DNA of 64,000 bases, taken from Pauljensenia hongkongensis (GTDB lineage Bacteria > Actinomycetota > Actinomycetes > Actinomycetales > Actinomycetaceae). This document shows, one piece after another, positions 33,603-42,349 of this stretch; position 1 is the stretch's first letter; the number at the start of each line of letters is the position of its first letter. The position numbers and the translations under genes are program-made. The stretch covers positions 1,569,990 through 1,633,989 of the forward strand of contig NZ_CP017298.1 in the NCBI RefSeq assembly GCF_001746855.1. The letters run 5' to 3'. The notes under the pieces are model-generated. The model was not told the DNA's origin and made no database searches. It saw only the letters and a list, made by a program, of their open reading frames with translations.

Positions 33603-35490
33603 TGCGGTTCCCCACTCTGTCCTGCGCGCCCCTGCGCCGGGACGCTCCCACGGCCACGCAGCCGCTGAACACCAGTGCTGTGGCGAGCAGGAGGATCCGT
33701 TGCGCGTCGGCACCGGTCGTCGCCAGCGTGAGGTCGCATTCATCGCCCGAGGCGGTGCGGCCCACGACTTCCGAGACGACGGGGCGCCCATTCGCCCCCG
33801 TCGCGCCCGTGGGCGTCAGGCGAGTCGTGGTGCCGCCGCCGGTGCCCGCCAGGTCGGCGCCCGTCGGCGTGACCCGCATGGAGAGGGTGAGGGTGTAGGT
33901 CCCGGGCTCGGTGAAGAGCCAGTTCTGGTGCGCGTGGGTGTTGGGCGGCAGGGTGTAGGTGCTGCCGGCTCCGTCGAACACGTGCTCGCCGACCCCTCCC
34001 CCGAGGCTTCCGGAGTTGAAGACCGCGACGCGCCCGGGACCGTCGACGGAGTCAAGGGTGAAGTTCACCCCGCCTGTGGTGCCGTTGACGATCTCGTCCC
34101 TCTGGGAGTTCATGCCCAACCAGGGGACGCCCGGCACCTGGGTGGAGGAGATCAGCCACACCTGCGACCCGGGGGTGGCGACGAAGGAAGTCTCGTCGGG
34201 CGCCGTGATGCGGGCGGCGTCACCGAGGGCGAAGGTGAGGGAGGCGGGGTCCACCCATTGCGCGGGCGCACTGCGATCGTCCTTCACACGCGCGACCAGT
34301 TGCCCGTTCTCTATCGCGGGCCCCAGGTCGAAGTGCCCTTCCGTCGCATTCCCCGAGGCCCCCGGACCAACGCTGAAGGTGAGGGTCGTGCGCGCCGTGT
34401 TCGGCGAGGCCTGGTTGGAGGTGAGCGACGCCTGTTCCTCAGCGGTCGCCTCGCGGGTGATCGTGGTGGCCACGCACTTCTCGCCGCTCGACGAGGCGCG
34501 GGCCGCATTGCGCGCGTCCGACTGTCCGCTCGCCCTCCCGTCGCCCTGTGCGCTCGGCGAGGCGGTCGTATTACTGGCCGGGGCGGTCTGCTGTTGCGCG
34601 GTAGCGGGCTGCGATGGCGCATTCGATGCGGGAACGCCAGCGGGGGCGAGGGCATTCGCGATCGCCTCGGATCCCACGGCGACGCGCAGCGCGAGTGTGG
34701 CCGGTGACTGGACGACTGCGTCGGTCGTACTGCTCCACGCGGTGATCGTCATATTCAGTGAGTACTCACCCGGAGCTGTGAACATCCACGACAGCGTCCC
34801 CTCGGTCTGCTCCCCCAATGGGAGGATCGAGTAGGCCTCCGTGTCCGCGTCGGCGATATTGAAGGACCCGCCGTGGAGGACTGCGGTCGCCTTCCCGTTC
34901 GGATCCCTCCTGTACACGAGGACTTGGGAGCCCTCGGGACCCGAGGCCGTGACATTGATCTGCGCACGGTCGTATCCGGCCTCCCTGAGCGCACCCAGGG
35001 ACCAGCCGAGCGCGTCCGCCCCATCGCCGGGCGCCTGGCCCATCTCGTAGCCCTCTGCGGACATGGGCGCATTCGCGCCTTTCAGTAGAGCGGAGTCATC
35101 CACTCCTAGCACCGCGTGTTGCGCATCCACTGCCAGCCCGTCCAGCGCGAGGCCGAGGCTCAATGTTTCACGTGAAACAGTCGCGACGACACGGAAGTCC
35201 CGACCGGCGGTTGCAGGAGCCTGGGAGCCGCCGCTCATGGGAGCGGCCTCATCGGAGGGCGCCACATACCCAGGAGAGGATTGCGGACCGAAAGAGTCGA
35301 CGACCGCAGAGTCGACCGCCGCCACTGGGGAGGGAGCCGCCCCACCATCCCCTTCGGACGCCCGCGCCCCTCCTTGCACGAGGGGAATGAGGAGCGCCGC
35401 ACCCGCCAGCGAGGCGACGATCGTTCGTCGGAGCCGCTGGGTCCCGCTGACCGGGGCCAACGGACGGGAGCGGCGATTAGTGACGGCCAT
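33592..35490 (-). CDS. cell-wall-anchored surface protein with two anchored repeats and LAxTG signal
   Basis: 632 aa, first gene of the operon. After a signal peptide (IVASLAGAALLIPLVQGGARA) there are two surface-anchored repeats (WMFTAPGEYSLNMTI in the first, HAHQNWLFTEPGTYTLTLSM in the second) joined by a low-complexity Ala/Ser/Thr linker. The C-terminus has LATTG at 589-593, a membrane helix and an Arg-rich tail. LAxTG is the signal class used by sortase E of Actinobacteria. ATG 35490 (AAGG upstream) is preferred to the in-frame TTG at 35499. A perfect parS site lies inside the coding sequence at 35164. It is likely induced with the transporter under metal limitation. Confidence 0.88.
   Translation of the reverse strand: MAVTNRRSRPLAPVSGTQRLRRTIVASLAGAALLIPLVQGGARASEGDGGAAPSPVAAVDSAVVDSFGPQSSPGYVAPSDEAAPMSGGSQAPATAGRDFRVVATVSRETLSLGLALDGLAVDAQHAVLGVDDSALLKGANAPMSAEGYEMGQAPGDGADALGWSLGALREAGYDRAQINVTASGPEGSQVLVYRRDPNGKATAVLHGGSFNIADADTEAYSILPLGEQTEGTLSWMFTAPGEYSLNMTITAWSSTTDAVVQSPATLALRVAVGSEAIANALAPAGVPASNAPSQPATAQQQTAPASNTTASPSAQGDGRASGQSDARNAARASSSGEKCVATTITREATAEEQASLTSNQASPNTARTTLTFSVGPGASGNATEGHFDLGPAIENGQLVARVKDDRSAPAQWVDPASLTFALGDAARITAPDETSFVATPGSQVWLISSTQVPGVPWLGMNSQRDEIVNGTTGGVNFTLDSVDGPGRVAVFNSGSLGGGVGEHVFDGAGSTYTLPPNTHAHQNWLFTEPGTYTLTLSMRVTPTGADLAGTGGGTTTRLTPTGATGANGRPVVSEVVGRTASGDECDLTLATTGADAQRILLLATALVFSGCVAVGASRRRGAQDRVGNRSAH
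35164..35179. promoter_or_regulatory. parS site 3 (inside a coding sequence)
   Basis: Perfect TGTTTCACGTGAAACA within the N-terminal half of the surface-protein gene. Confidence 0.95.
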
Positions 35491-35965
35491 GGAATCCAAC
35501 CTTTGACTGCAATTTACATTGAATGAGAATCGTTATCATTATAGGCTCTGGGTTCCCGGAACGCCCAATCGATGCGACAACGCTCTGAAACCCGGGGCTC
35601 CGGGCACACTGCCCGCGGCTCGGCCCGGCCGTTCCCCGCATCCTGGACACCCCGCGCGCCCCTCGCGCAGCCACGTACCCGTCACCCCACCTGCGTCCTT
35701 CGGCCCCAGGGAACTTCATAGCCACGACACCGCCACCCCAGCGCCCTGCGCGCCCACCCCAATGTGCCTGGCGCACCTCGACGACCAACAGTCCGACAAC
35801 GCCAGGCAGGGCCGCCACTCCCCCGCCTTGCGCGCCTCGGGACGGTGGGCCTTTCCCCCATGCGCCTGGTGCGCCTTCCGGCCACCGGAGCCATCCGATC
35901 CGGGCAAAACGGATCGCGGACGCGCGCAGCGGAGATACCATGAAGTAGCTGACTGAGGAGGCGGA
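35491..35965. other. divergent intergenic region
   Basis: Contains the Zur-like box next to the surface-protein operon. The remainder (35545-35950) shows no coding pattern, repeat or clear promoter; a few frames are open but have poor third-position bias. GAGGAGGCGGA near its right end is the ribosome-binding site of the next gene. Confidence 0.55.
35524..35538. promoter_or_regulatory. Zur-box-like operator of the metal transport operon
   Basis: TGAGAATCGTTATCA fits the actinobacterial Zur pattern TGAnAATnATTnTCA with one mismatch; symmetry extends to AATGAGAA/TTATCATT. It lies 34 bases before the start of the first operon gene, in an AT-rich patch that would hold the promoter. It supports zinc-responsive repression. 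Confidence 0.65.
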
Positions 35966-36544
35966 GTGGACGAGATACTCATTCGGCAGCGCGAGAAGAC
36001 GCTGCGCCAGTTCAAGGCCAAGGGCCAACCGGTCCATGAGTCCGAGGAGTTCATGGACAACGCGTTGCAGTACATGGACGCCCACATGCAACAGGCGTCC
36101 TCCAAAGTGGAACTCGCATTCCTCGCGGCCGAGTACTCCCAGAACCAAGCGGGCCGCACCTGCATCCCCTCCGTCGGGGGCACCAAGTTCCGCCCATGGA
36201 ACTTCAACCTCCTCTCAGTCGACGAGAGCGTCGAGAACCTGCACTTCGTCGCGGTGCGGGCGAAGGACTGGGCGTTCGCGCAGGTTTCCACCTCGGATGG
36301 GAGGAACCTCGCCCAAGGCACACCCGAGTACCTCAACCACATCGCGACTGTGGATCCTGATTTCATCCAACTGCTGCGCGAGAACCCCGACCTCTTCGAC
36401 GGCATCGCCTCCGGGCGGATCCGCCTGCACAACGATATGTGCTGGGTCGATGACACGGGCCTCGACTCCATCCAGTACCGCTCGCAGCCTTTCGTCTTCA
36501 CGCCCGAAACCTTGGCGGTCCTGAGAGAGAGGATCCACTCATGA
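35966..36544 (+). CDS. hypothetical protein
   Basis: 192 aa, not recognised. No signal peptide or membrane segment. The N-terminus is charged and helical (QREKTLRQFKAKGQPVHESEEFMD); a mixed alpha/beta part contains FRPWNFNLLSVDESVENLHFVAVRAKDWAFAQVSTSDGRN. GTG start after GAGGAGG. It overlaps the next gene by 4 bp (ATGA), so the two are probably one functional unit. Confidence 0.75.
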   Translation: MDEILIRQREKTLRQFKAKGQPVHESEEFMDNALQYMDAHMQQASSKVELAFLAAEYSQNQAGRTCIPSVGGTKFRPWNFNLLSVDESVENLHFVAVRAKDWAFAQVSTSDGRNLAQGTPEYLNHIATVDPDFIQLLRENPDLFDGIASGRIRLHNDMCWVDDTGLDSIQYRSQPFVFTPETLAVLRERIHS

Positions 36545-37044
36545 CCGAGTTCATCGCGCTGCGCCCCGAGCGCGTCGACCAGATCATCACCGCGTGGGCT
36601 GCGGTGCGATGGCCCCTCAAGGAACGCCACGCCGCCCACCTGTTCGCCCAGACCGGCTTCATGCCCGACAGGCACGGCACCCACGCCTTCCGCTCGGAGC
36701 TGTGCCCTGTGGCGGACTCCTTCTTCATCTCGAATGGGAAACACGTCCAGAGCGCGCACGTCGCCCTATCGACTATCGCCACTCCTGACCAGTACGGACG
36801 CTCCGCTCCGCTCACCCAATCCGTGTACCTCACCTACGCCCAGATCATCGACGCCCGTACCGGCGCCAAGCGCGAGGCCGAGGACGACGGGACAGGACCG
36901 CAGGCGCGGTGGCGCCTGGCCAATGGATCGAACATCGTTCTTGGAGCCAATCAAGCGCTGGTGGATCTGACAGTCAACTCCCCCGAGCAGACGGCGATCC
37001 TCGATTGGCAGATCCTCTGGGAACTCCAAGGGCGGCCCGAGTAA
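36541..37044 (+). CDS. hypothetical protein
   Basis: 167 aa, not recognised. Soluble. An opening segment RPERVDQIITAWAAVRWPLKERHAAHLFAQTGF recalls small DUF6301-like proteins of Actinomyces, an impression I cannot verify. Several Trp residues. Coupled to the upstream gene. Third positions are as GC-rich as the neighbours, so it is a real gene without sign of recent transfer. Confidence 0.72.
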   Translation: MTEFIALRPERVDQIITAWAAVRWPLKERHAAHLFAQTGFMPDRHGTHAFRSELCPVADSFFISNGKHVQSAHVALSTIATPDQYGRSAPLTQSVYLTYAQIIDARTGAKREAEDDGTGPQARWRLANGSNIVLGANQALVDLTVNSPEQTAILDWQILWELQGRPE

Positions 37045-37304
37045 CGACCCGACGAGGGGAACGGAAGCAAGATCCCTCCCCGCCCCCGCCAACAACGCCA
37101 CACCCTCCTGCACCAGCGCAGCCCCGGCGCACGATGCCCGCCAAGGGCGACGGAAGCGACGCGCCAGCGGATGTTCAGAAGGCTGACGGCATGAGCGCGG
37201 GCGCAAGCGCAGTCTCCCCGCGCAGAGCGCCGACGAACCCACTCCCCCCGGGAACAGAGCCCGATTCGCGGAGCGCCCGCCCCGCACCATCAGTTGGTAG
37301 CCCC

Positions 37305-37410
37305 AGGGCCGGGAGTCGGGACCCACCCCGTTAGCGAACGCCTCCGGGGCTAGGAGTCGGGACCCACCTCGTTAGCGAATGCCTCCGGGGCTAGGAGTCG
37401 GGGCCCATCC
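37305..37410. repeat. 41-bp tandem repeat, about 2.5 copies
   Basis: Units share CTAGGAGTCGGGACCCACC and CGTTAGCGAA; GAGTCGGG recurs at 37313, 37354 and 37395, exactly 41 bp apart. The first copy is diverged at its left end and the last is truncated. No spacers, so not CRISPR. Confidence 0.8.
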
Positions 37411-37550
37411 CTTCATCCCCGGATGGGATGCCGGGAACGGATCCCGCCTCGTGAACCGATCGCGATCACAGCGCCATGATCACCGCACGCCGCGCGGCGC
37501 GGGACACCCGCCCCACAGCGCGGCAAGACCCACAGCCCCACTCCGGAAGC

Positions 37551-37580
37551 ATTCGATTGTTTCACGTGAAACAATCGAAT
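37551..37580. promoter_or_regulatory. parS site 4 within a 30-bp perfect palindrome
   Basis: Core TGTTTCACGTGAAACA at 37558-37573, extended symmetrically by ATTCGAT and its complement. Confidence 0.94.
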
Positions 37581-37702
37581 CGCGCCCACTGGGACACCCT
37601 TTTCCGGCCTGCGGTACCCGCCCGCACCGGAGCCGAAAAAGTGGCACACTTGACCTATCCGCGCCCCGAACGAAGGGCGCGTCAGAACAAAGGAAGACAC
37701 GC

Positions 37703-39001
37703 GTGAGCACGCCCACCCCCTCCCCGCAGGGAAAGACACCCCACCACGGCACCCGCCTCGACCCTTGGTTCGACGCCTACGCCGAGCGAGCTCACAACCT
37801 GCGCGCATCCGAGATCCGCGCTCTGTTCTCCGTCGTGTCCCGGCCCGAAGTCGTTTCCCTGGCCGGCGGAATGCCCAATCTCAAGGATCTGCCGCTCGAC
37901 CGGCTCGCCGCCTCCGCCGAGCGCCTCATCACCAGGCACGGAGCGCAGGCCATGCAGTACGGGAGCGGGCAGGGTTGGGAGGTCCTGCGCGAACGGATCA
38001 CCGAGGTCATGACCTACGACGGCATCATCGGCGCCGATCCCGACAACGTCGTCGTCACCACGGGGAGCCAGCAGGCGCTCGACCTCGTCACCGAGCTCTT
38101 CGTCGACCCAGGCGACGTCGTCCTCGCCGAGGCCCCCTCTTACGTAGGCGCCCTCGGCGTCTTCCGCGCGCGCCAAGCCGACGTCATCCACGTCCCCATG
38201 GACGAGCACGGCCTGATTCCCGAGGCCCTCGTCGAAACGATCCGCAATGCGCGCGCCGCGGGGAAGACCATCAAGTTCATCTACATCGTCCCGAACTACC
38301 ACAACCCCGCTGGGGTCACCCTCTCCCTGGAACGGCGCCCGGTCATCGCCGAGATCTGCATGCGCGAGCGCATCCTCATCGTGGAGGACAATCCCTACGG
38401 CCTGCTGGGCTTCCACTCCGACCCCCTGCCCGCTCTCAAGTCCTTCTCCCCCGAAGGCGTCGTCTACCTGGGCTCCTTCTCCAAGATGTTCGCACCCGGG
38501 TTCCGCATCGGATGGGCGTACGCCCCCCACGCGATCCGGGCAAAGCTGGTGCTCGCCTCGGAATCCGCCATCCTGTGCCCCTCCATGGTCGGCCAAATGG
38601 CCATCGCGGACTACCTCGGCGATTACGACTGGTACGGGCAGGTGAAGTCCTTCCGCGCGATGTACGCCGAGAGGTGCAAGGCGATGCTGGACTCCCTGGC
38701 CGAGTACATACCCGATTGCCGGTGGACCGTTCCCGAGGGCGGCTTCTACACGTGGGTGACCCTGCCCGACGGCCTCGACGCGAAGGCCATGCTCCCCCGT
38801 GCTGTGCGCGCGCGGGTCGCCTATGTCGCCGGAACGGCCTTCTACTACGACGGCCAAGGGAACGACCACATGCGCCTGTCCTTCTGCTACCCCACACCCG
38901 AGCGGATCCGCGAGGGAGTCCGCCGCCTTTCCACCGTCGTCAACGCGGAGAAGGACATCGTCGACATGTTCGGAACAGGTGACAACCCGTCGTCCCGCTG
39001 A
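37703..39001 (+). CDS. PLP-dependent aminotransferase (class I/II)
   Basis: 432 aa fold-type I aminotransferase of the 2-aminoadipate/MocR-domain branch, without an N-terminal HTH. Seen: VSLAGGMPNLKDLP, YGSGQGWEVLRERI, VTTGSQQALDLV, YIVPNYHNPAGVTLS, the PLP Lys in GSFSKMFAPGFRIGW, and DHMRLSFCYPTPE. GTG 37703 follows AAAGGAAGA; upstream frame is non-coding. It is 27 bases before a Ddl-like ligase on the same strand, so probably an operon. The amino-acid substrate is not evident. Confidence 0.9.
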   Translation: MSTPTPSPQGKTPHHGTRLDPWFDAYAERAHNLRASEIRALFSVVSRPEVVSLAGGMPNLKDLPLDRLAASAERLITRHGAQAMQYGSGQGWEVLRERITEVMTYDGIIGADPDNVVVTTGSQQALDLVTELFVDPGDVVLAEAPSYVGALGVFRARQADVIHVPMDEHGLIPEALVETIRNARAAGKTIKFIYIVPNYHNPAGVTLSLERRPVIAEICMRERILIVEDNPYGLLGFHSDPLPALKSFSPEGVVYLGSFSKMFAPGFRIGWAYAPHAIRAKLVLASESAILCPSMVGQMAIADYLGDYDWYGQVKSFRAMYAERCKAMLDSLAEYIPDCRWTVPEGGFYTWVTLPDGLDAKAMLPRAVRARVAYVAGTAFYYDGQGNDHMRLSFCYPTPERIREGVRRLSTVVNAEKDIVDMFGTGDNPSSR

Positions 39002-39028
39002 CCGCCGACCCACATCTAGGAGCACCCC

Positions 39029-40000
39029 ATGGCAACCCCCACCAAAGTCCTCATCATCGCCGGCGGGCTCACCCACGAGCGCGACGTCTCCGTCCGCTCG
39101 GGGCGCCGGGTGGCGAATATCCTCACCCGCGCAGGATTCGTGGTCCGCATCACTGATGTCAATGACACGCTCGTGTCCACTATTGCCTCATTCCAGCCCA
39201 ATGTCGTATGGCCCCTGGTCCACGGCTCCATCGGCGAGGACGGCTCCCTGCAGACGCTACTGGAATCCCTCGGCATCCCCTTCGTCGGATCCGCGAGCGT
39301 CCAATCCATGCTCGCCTCGAACAAGCCGACGGCGAAGGCGCTCCTGGCCTCGGCGGGAATGCCGACACCTGGATGGTTCTCACTCCCCCAGGCCCTTTTC
39401 CGCCAGGTCGGCGCCACCAACGTCCTCAGCGCCATCGAGCACGGCGTGAGCTTCCCCGTCGTCATCAAACCCACCGACGGCGGCAGCGCCCTGGGGCTGT
39501 CCACGGCCCACAACGCGGAAGAACTACGCACCGCCATGGTCGACGCCTTCGCCTACGGGCAGAAACTCATGGTCGAGCAGCGCATCGACGGCCGCGATGT
39601 CGCGGTCTCCGTCGTCGACCTGGGCGACGGCCCCATCGCCCTGCCGCCTGTGGAGATCTCCACCGACGGGGGCCGCTACGACTACGACGCCAGGTACACG
39701 ACTGACGAGACCGAGTACTTCGTGCCCGCCCGCCTCGAATCGAATGCGCTCGCCGATCTGCGCGCGGCAGCCATCGAAGCCCACACCGCGTTGGGACTCC
39801 GCCACTTGTCCCGCATCGACTTCGTCATCGACGAGGACGGGACGTGCTGGTTCATCGATGCCAATGTCGCACCCGGAATGACGGACACGTCGTTGCTCCC
39901 CCAGGCGGCGGAGGCGGCCGACGACTATTCCTTCGCCGCGTTCTGCAAGGAGGTCGTCGACTTCGTCGCCTCAACCGGCGGGAACTCCACAAGCGAGTAG
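39029..40000 (+). CDS. D-alanine--D-alanine ligase-like ATP-grasp protein
   Basis: 323 aa ATP-grasp ligase. N-terminal GGLTHERDVSVRSG (the Ddl GGxSxEhxVS region), PLVHGSIGEDGSLQTLLESLGIPFVGS, FPVVIKPTDGGSALGLS, and the metal-binding end FVIDEDGTCWFIDANVAPGMTDTSLLPQAA. It probably joins D-alanine or another small amino acid for the cell wall; whether it is the main Ddl is unclear, since that gene usually sits with murF. Cotranscribed with the aminotransferase. Ends 28 bases before a strong terminator. Confidence 0.82.
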   Translation: MATPTKVLIIAGGLTHERDVSVRSGRRVANILTRAGFVVRITDVNDTLVSTIASFQPNVVWPLVHGSIGEDGSLQTLLESLGIPFVGSASVQSMLASNKPTAKALLASAGMPTPGWFSLPQALFRQVGATNVLSAIEHGVSFPVVIKPTDGGSALGLSTAHNAEELRTAMVDAFAYGQKLMVEQRIDGRDVAVSVVDLGDGPIALPPVEISTDGGRYDYDARYTTDETEYFVPARLESNALADLRAAAIEAHTALGLRHLSRIDFVIDEDGTCWFIDANVAPGMTDTSLLPQAAEAADDYSFAAFCKEVVDFVASTGGNSTSE

Positions 40001-40028
40001 CCCCGCGGCCCCGATGCCAAAGGCGGCC

Positions 40029-40066
40029 AGAGCCCCGGATCCTGGAGGATCCGGGGCTCTTTCCCC
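40029..40066. terminator. bidirectional terminator between Ddl-like and HAD genes
   Basis: Perfect 14-bp stem AGAGCCCCGGATCC / GGATCCGGGGCTCT (40029-40042, 40047-40060) with TGGA loop, followed by TTCCCC. It lies between convergent genes. Confidence 0.9.
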
Positions 40067-40068
40067 GC

Positions 40069-40698
40069 TCAGAGCAGGTAACCGAACTCTCTGAGGCGCT
40101 GACGCGCGTCCAACGGATTCGTCCACAGGATCCCGCCCATGCCCATGAGTTCGGCCGCCCGCACGTTGACCTTGCGGTCATCGACGAAGACAACGTCGTG
40201 GACGTTCGATCCCGACTGGACGAGGGCGTCCCTGTAGATCCCGCGTTGCGGTTTGCACACCCCGTAGTCGCAGGAGAACACGAAGAAGTCGAAACAGCTC
40301 CCCCATTCGGACTCTTTGATCGACCGGGAGACCGAGTAGGGGGCGTTGGAGACAATGCCGAGCCTCGCTCCTCCGCGCCTCAGATCGCGGGCCAGTTCGA
40401 TGACATCGGGATTGGCGTCGAGCATGCGCGCCGTATCCAGGCCGACGAGTTCCTTGAGGGTCGCGGGGCTGGGTTCGGGGAGCCCACAGTCGCCGGCGAC
40501 ACGGTCCCAGAACTGCCTATCCGAGCAACCTGCATCGTACTCGCCGCGATGCGCCCAGATCGCCTGGTCGACGAGGCGGGCGAAAGCCGCCGTCTCCTCG
40601 CCGAGCAATGCGGCAACAGCCAGCGGATCGGGATGGGAGTCCACCAGCACGCCGCCGACATCGAAAAGCACGCTGCGCGTACTGCTTGAAGCAATCAT
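40069..40698 (-). CDS. HAD-superfamily hydrolase
   Basis: 209 aa HAD phosphatase-like protein. Motif I VLFDVGGVLVDSH (nucleophile Asp; the usual second Asp of DxD is Gly here, as written FDVGG), motif II GIVSNAPYS, motif III Lys in YGVCKPQRGIY, motif IV VVFVDDRKVNVRAAELMGM. The substitution in motif I is the FDxGGVL form common in haloacid-dehalogenase-like members. Substrate unknown. It is downstream of parB on the same strand but separated by 144 bp, so not clearly in one operon. Confidence 0.85.
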   Translation of the reverse strand: MIASSSTRSVLFDVGGVLVDSHPDPLAVAALLGEETAAFARLVDQAIWAHRGEYDAGCSDRQFWDRVAGDCGLPEPSPATLKELVGLDTARMLDANPDVIELARDLRRGGARLGIVSNAPYSVSRSIKESEWGSCFDFFVFSCDYGVCKPQRGIYRDALVQSGSNVHDVVFVDDRKVNVRAAELMGMGGILWTNPLDARQRLREFGYLL

Positions 40699-40842
40699 GC
40701 CTTTCGCTCCTTCATCAGATCGGGGTTCCCGGCACTGGAAACCCTTAGTGTATTTACCGGTATCCGGACGCGCACGCGCTAAGAATGTCAGCTTTCGAAC
40801 ATACCGACTCTGAGCAGCAGCGTTCTACGGATCTGGATGCCC

Positions 40843-42126
40843 TCAGTGTCGGAGAATGAGATCGGCAATGCGCTGCAGGTCATCGGAACCCGCGAACTCG
40901 ATGACGATCTTCCCCTTCTTGCGCCCTTCTGTGATCGTCACGCGCGTTTCGTAGACATCCTGGAGTGCGGTGACAACACTCTCCCCGAGCGCCGAAACCT
41001 GTGGCTTCTTGCGGGCGCGCGGCTTGGGGCCCGCTTTGACCTTGCCGAGTCGCACCAGCTCCTCCGTGGTCCGCACGGAAAGGCCCTCACTGATGATCCG
41101 ATCAGCCAAGCGCTCCATCTCATCGGCTGAGGGAAGCGCCAGGAGGGCGCGGGCATGGCCTGCGGAGATCACCTGGGCGGCGACCTTCTTCTGAACGGCG
41201 GGGGGCAGCTTCAACAGACGGAGGGTGTTGGCGATTTGCGGACGAGAACGCGCGATGCGCTTGGCCAGTTCTTCCTGCGTCGCACCGAAATCGGCCATGA
41301 GCTGCTGATACGCGGAAGCCTCTTCCAGCGGATTGAGCTGAGCGCGGTGCAGGTTCTCCAGAAGGGCGTCCCGCAGCAGATCACTGTCATCGGTTTGCCG
41401 GATGATCGCGGGAATCGTCGTCTCGCCCGCCAGCTGGGAGGCGCGGAGCCGGCGCTCGCCCATAATGAGCTCGTACTTCGCATCGGGCTTCTCGGCGAGG
41501 TACTCCTTGAGTCGGCCTTCAGGTTCACCGTCAGGAATCGGGCGCACGACGACCGGCTGCAGGACGCCGACCTCTTTGATGGAGGCGGCCAGTTCGGCGA
41601 GATCCTCCTCGTCGAAGATCTCACGGGGTTGCTTCGCATTGGGAACGATCTGATCAACAGGAACCTCCGCGAAGGAGGCGCCCGGAACAGGAAGCAGTTC
41701 AACCTCTTCCGATGTTTCACGTGAAACATCGGAAGGGGCATCCGGCACCAGCCGTTCCACGGGGAGGACGCTGTCAGCCCCGGCAGAGGGCGCACGATCC
41801 GTTCCCCTGGAAGGCGCGGCTCCGTCTTCCGCCACGTCTTTCACTGGAGTGGCCTGTCGCAGCATTTCCGCTCGCTTAGCAGGGCCCCGTTTCTTCCCCT
41901 GCGCGGAAGAGCGCTGCTTCGGCTGGAGCAGTTCCTTCGCTGAACCACCGCGTTGGCGGGTGTTCCCCTCGGGGAAGAAGACATCAAGGGGACTGCCGCC
42001 GGCCCTGGGCGCCGGAGCCTGCGACGGAGCATCCTGCACCGGGGGGATGAGCGCCCCGAGCCCCCTGCCAAGACCCGTGTGCTTGCGCCCGCGCTTCACG
42101 CCATCAGCCTTCTGAACATCCGCCAT
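40843..42126 (-). CDS. parB: chromosome-partitioning protein ParB
   Basis: 427 aa CTP-dependent clamp protein binding parS. N-terminal basic linker region (GLGRGLGALIPP); conserved NAKQPREIFDEEDLAELAASIKEVGVLQP; CTP/arginine box GERRLRASQLAG; ENLHRAQLNPLEEA; HTH TQEELAKRIARSRPQIANTLRLLKLP; C-terminal dimerisation part. A perfect parS site lies within the gene at 41713, centred in a 30-bp palindrome. Downstream of parA with 223 bp between them, which hold another parS. Confidence 0.95.
   Translation of the reverse strand: MADVQKADGVKRGRKHTGLGRGLGALIPPVQDAPSQAPAPRAGGSPLDVFFPEGNTRQRGGSAKELLQPKQRSSAQGKKRGPAKRAEMLRQATPVKDVAEDGAAPSRGTDRAPSAGADSVLPVERLVPDAPSDVSRETSEEVELLPVPGASFAEVPVDQIVPNAKQPREIFDEEDLAELAASIKEVGVLQPVVVRPIPDGEPEGRLKEYLAEKPDAKYELIMGERRLRASQLAGETTIPAIIRQTDDSDLLRDALLENLHRAQLNPLEEASAYQQLMADFGATQEELAKRIARSRPQIANTLRLLKLPPAVQKKVAAQVISAGHARALLALPSADEMERLADRIISEGLSVRTTEELVRLGKVKAGPKPRARKKPQVSALGESVVTALQDVYETRVTITEGRKKGKIVIEFAGSDDLQRIADLILRH
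41706..41735. promoter_or_regulatory. parS site 5 within a 30-bp palindrome, inside parB
   Basis: Core TGTTTCACGTGAAACA at 41713-41728, flanked by CTTCCGA and its exact complement. Confidence 0.94.
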
Positions 42127-42155
42127 TGCGATACTCCTTCAATTGCGTCAGCTCA

Positions 42156-42173
42156 TTGTTTCACGTGAAACAA
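42156..42173. promoter_or_regulatory. parS site 6, between parA and parB
   Basis: Core TGTTTCACGTGAAACA at 42157-42172, 31 bp upstream of the parB start; symmetry of 18 bp. A degraded half site (GTGAAACA) occurs near 42289. Confidence 0.95.
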
Positions 42174-42349
42174 CCCCGCGGGCACCGTCAGGGCGCGTCA
42201 TTGGTCACTTTCGGGAGCACTCGTTCAAAGCGGTCGGCAAAACGTTCATGACCTGCGGAAACGTAGCATATTGATGCGCGGGCTCCGCGTGAAACATACA
42301 GCTTAGGCGTGCCCGCGACTGCGGCGCCAGCGGCACACGGTGCACGGCA

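Larger units (their letters stand above)
37045..37702. other. intergenic with tandem repeat and parS
   Basis: 658 bp without a convincing gene. It holds the 41-bp tandem repeat at 37305 and parS site 4 at 37558. AAAGGAAGA before 37703 serves the aminotransferase gene. Confidence 0.55.

Noticed and set aside
35966-37044. Toxin-antitoxin pair
   Set aside because: Overlapping small genes alone are not enough; neither protein shows toxin or antitoxin motifs.
37305-37410. CRISPR array
   Set aside because: The repeat is continuous at 41 bp without unique spacers, and no cas genes are present.
40029-40066. Riboswitch or attenuator
   Set aside because: The perfect stem between two convergent genes is explained by termination alone.
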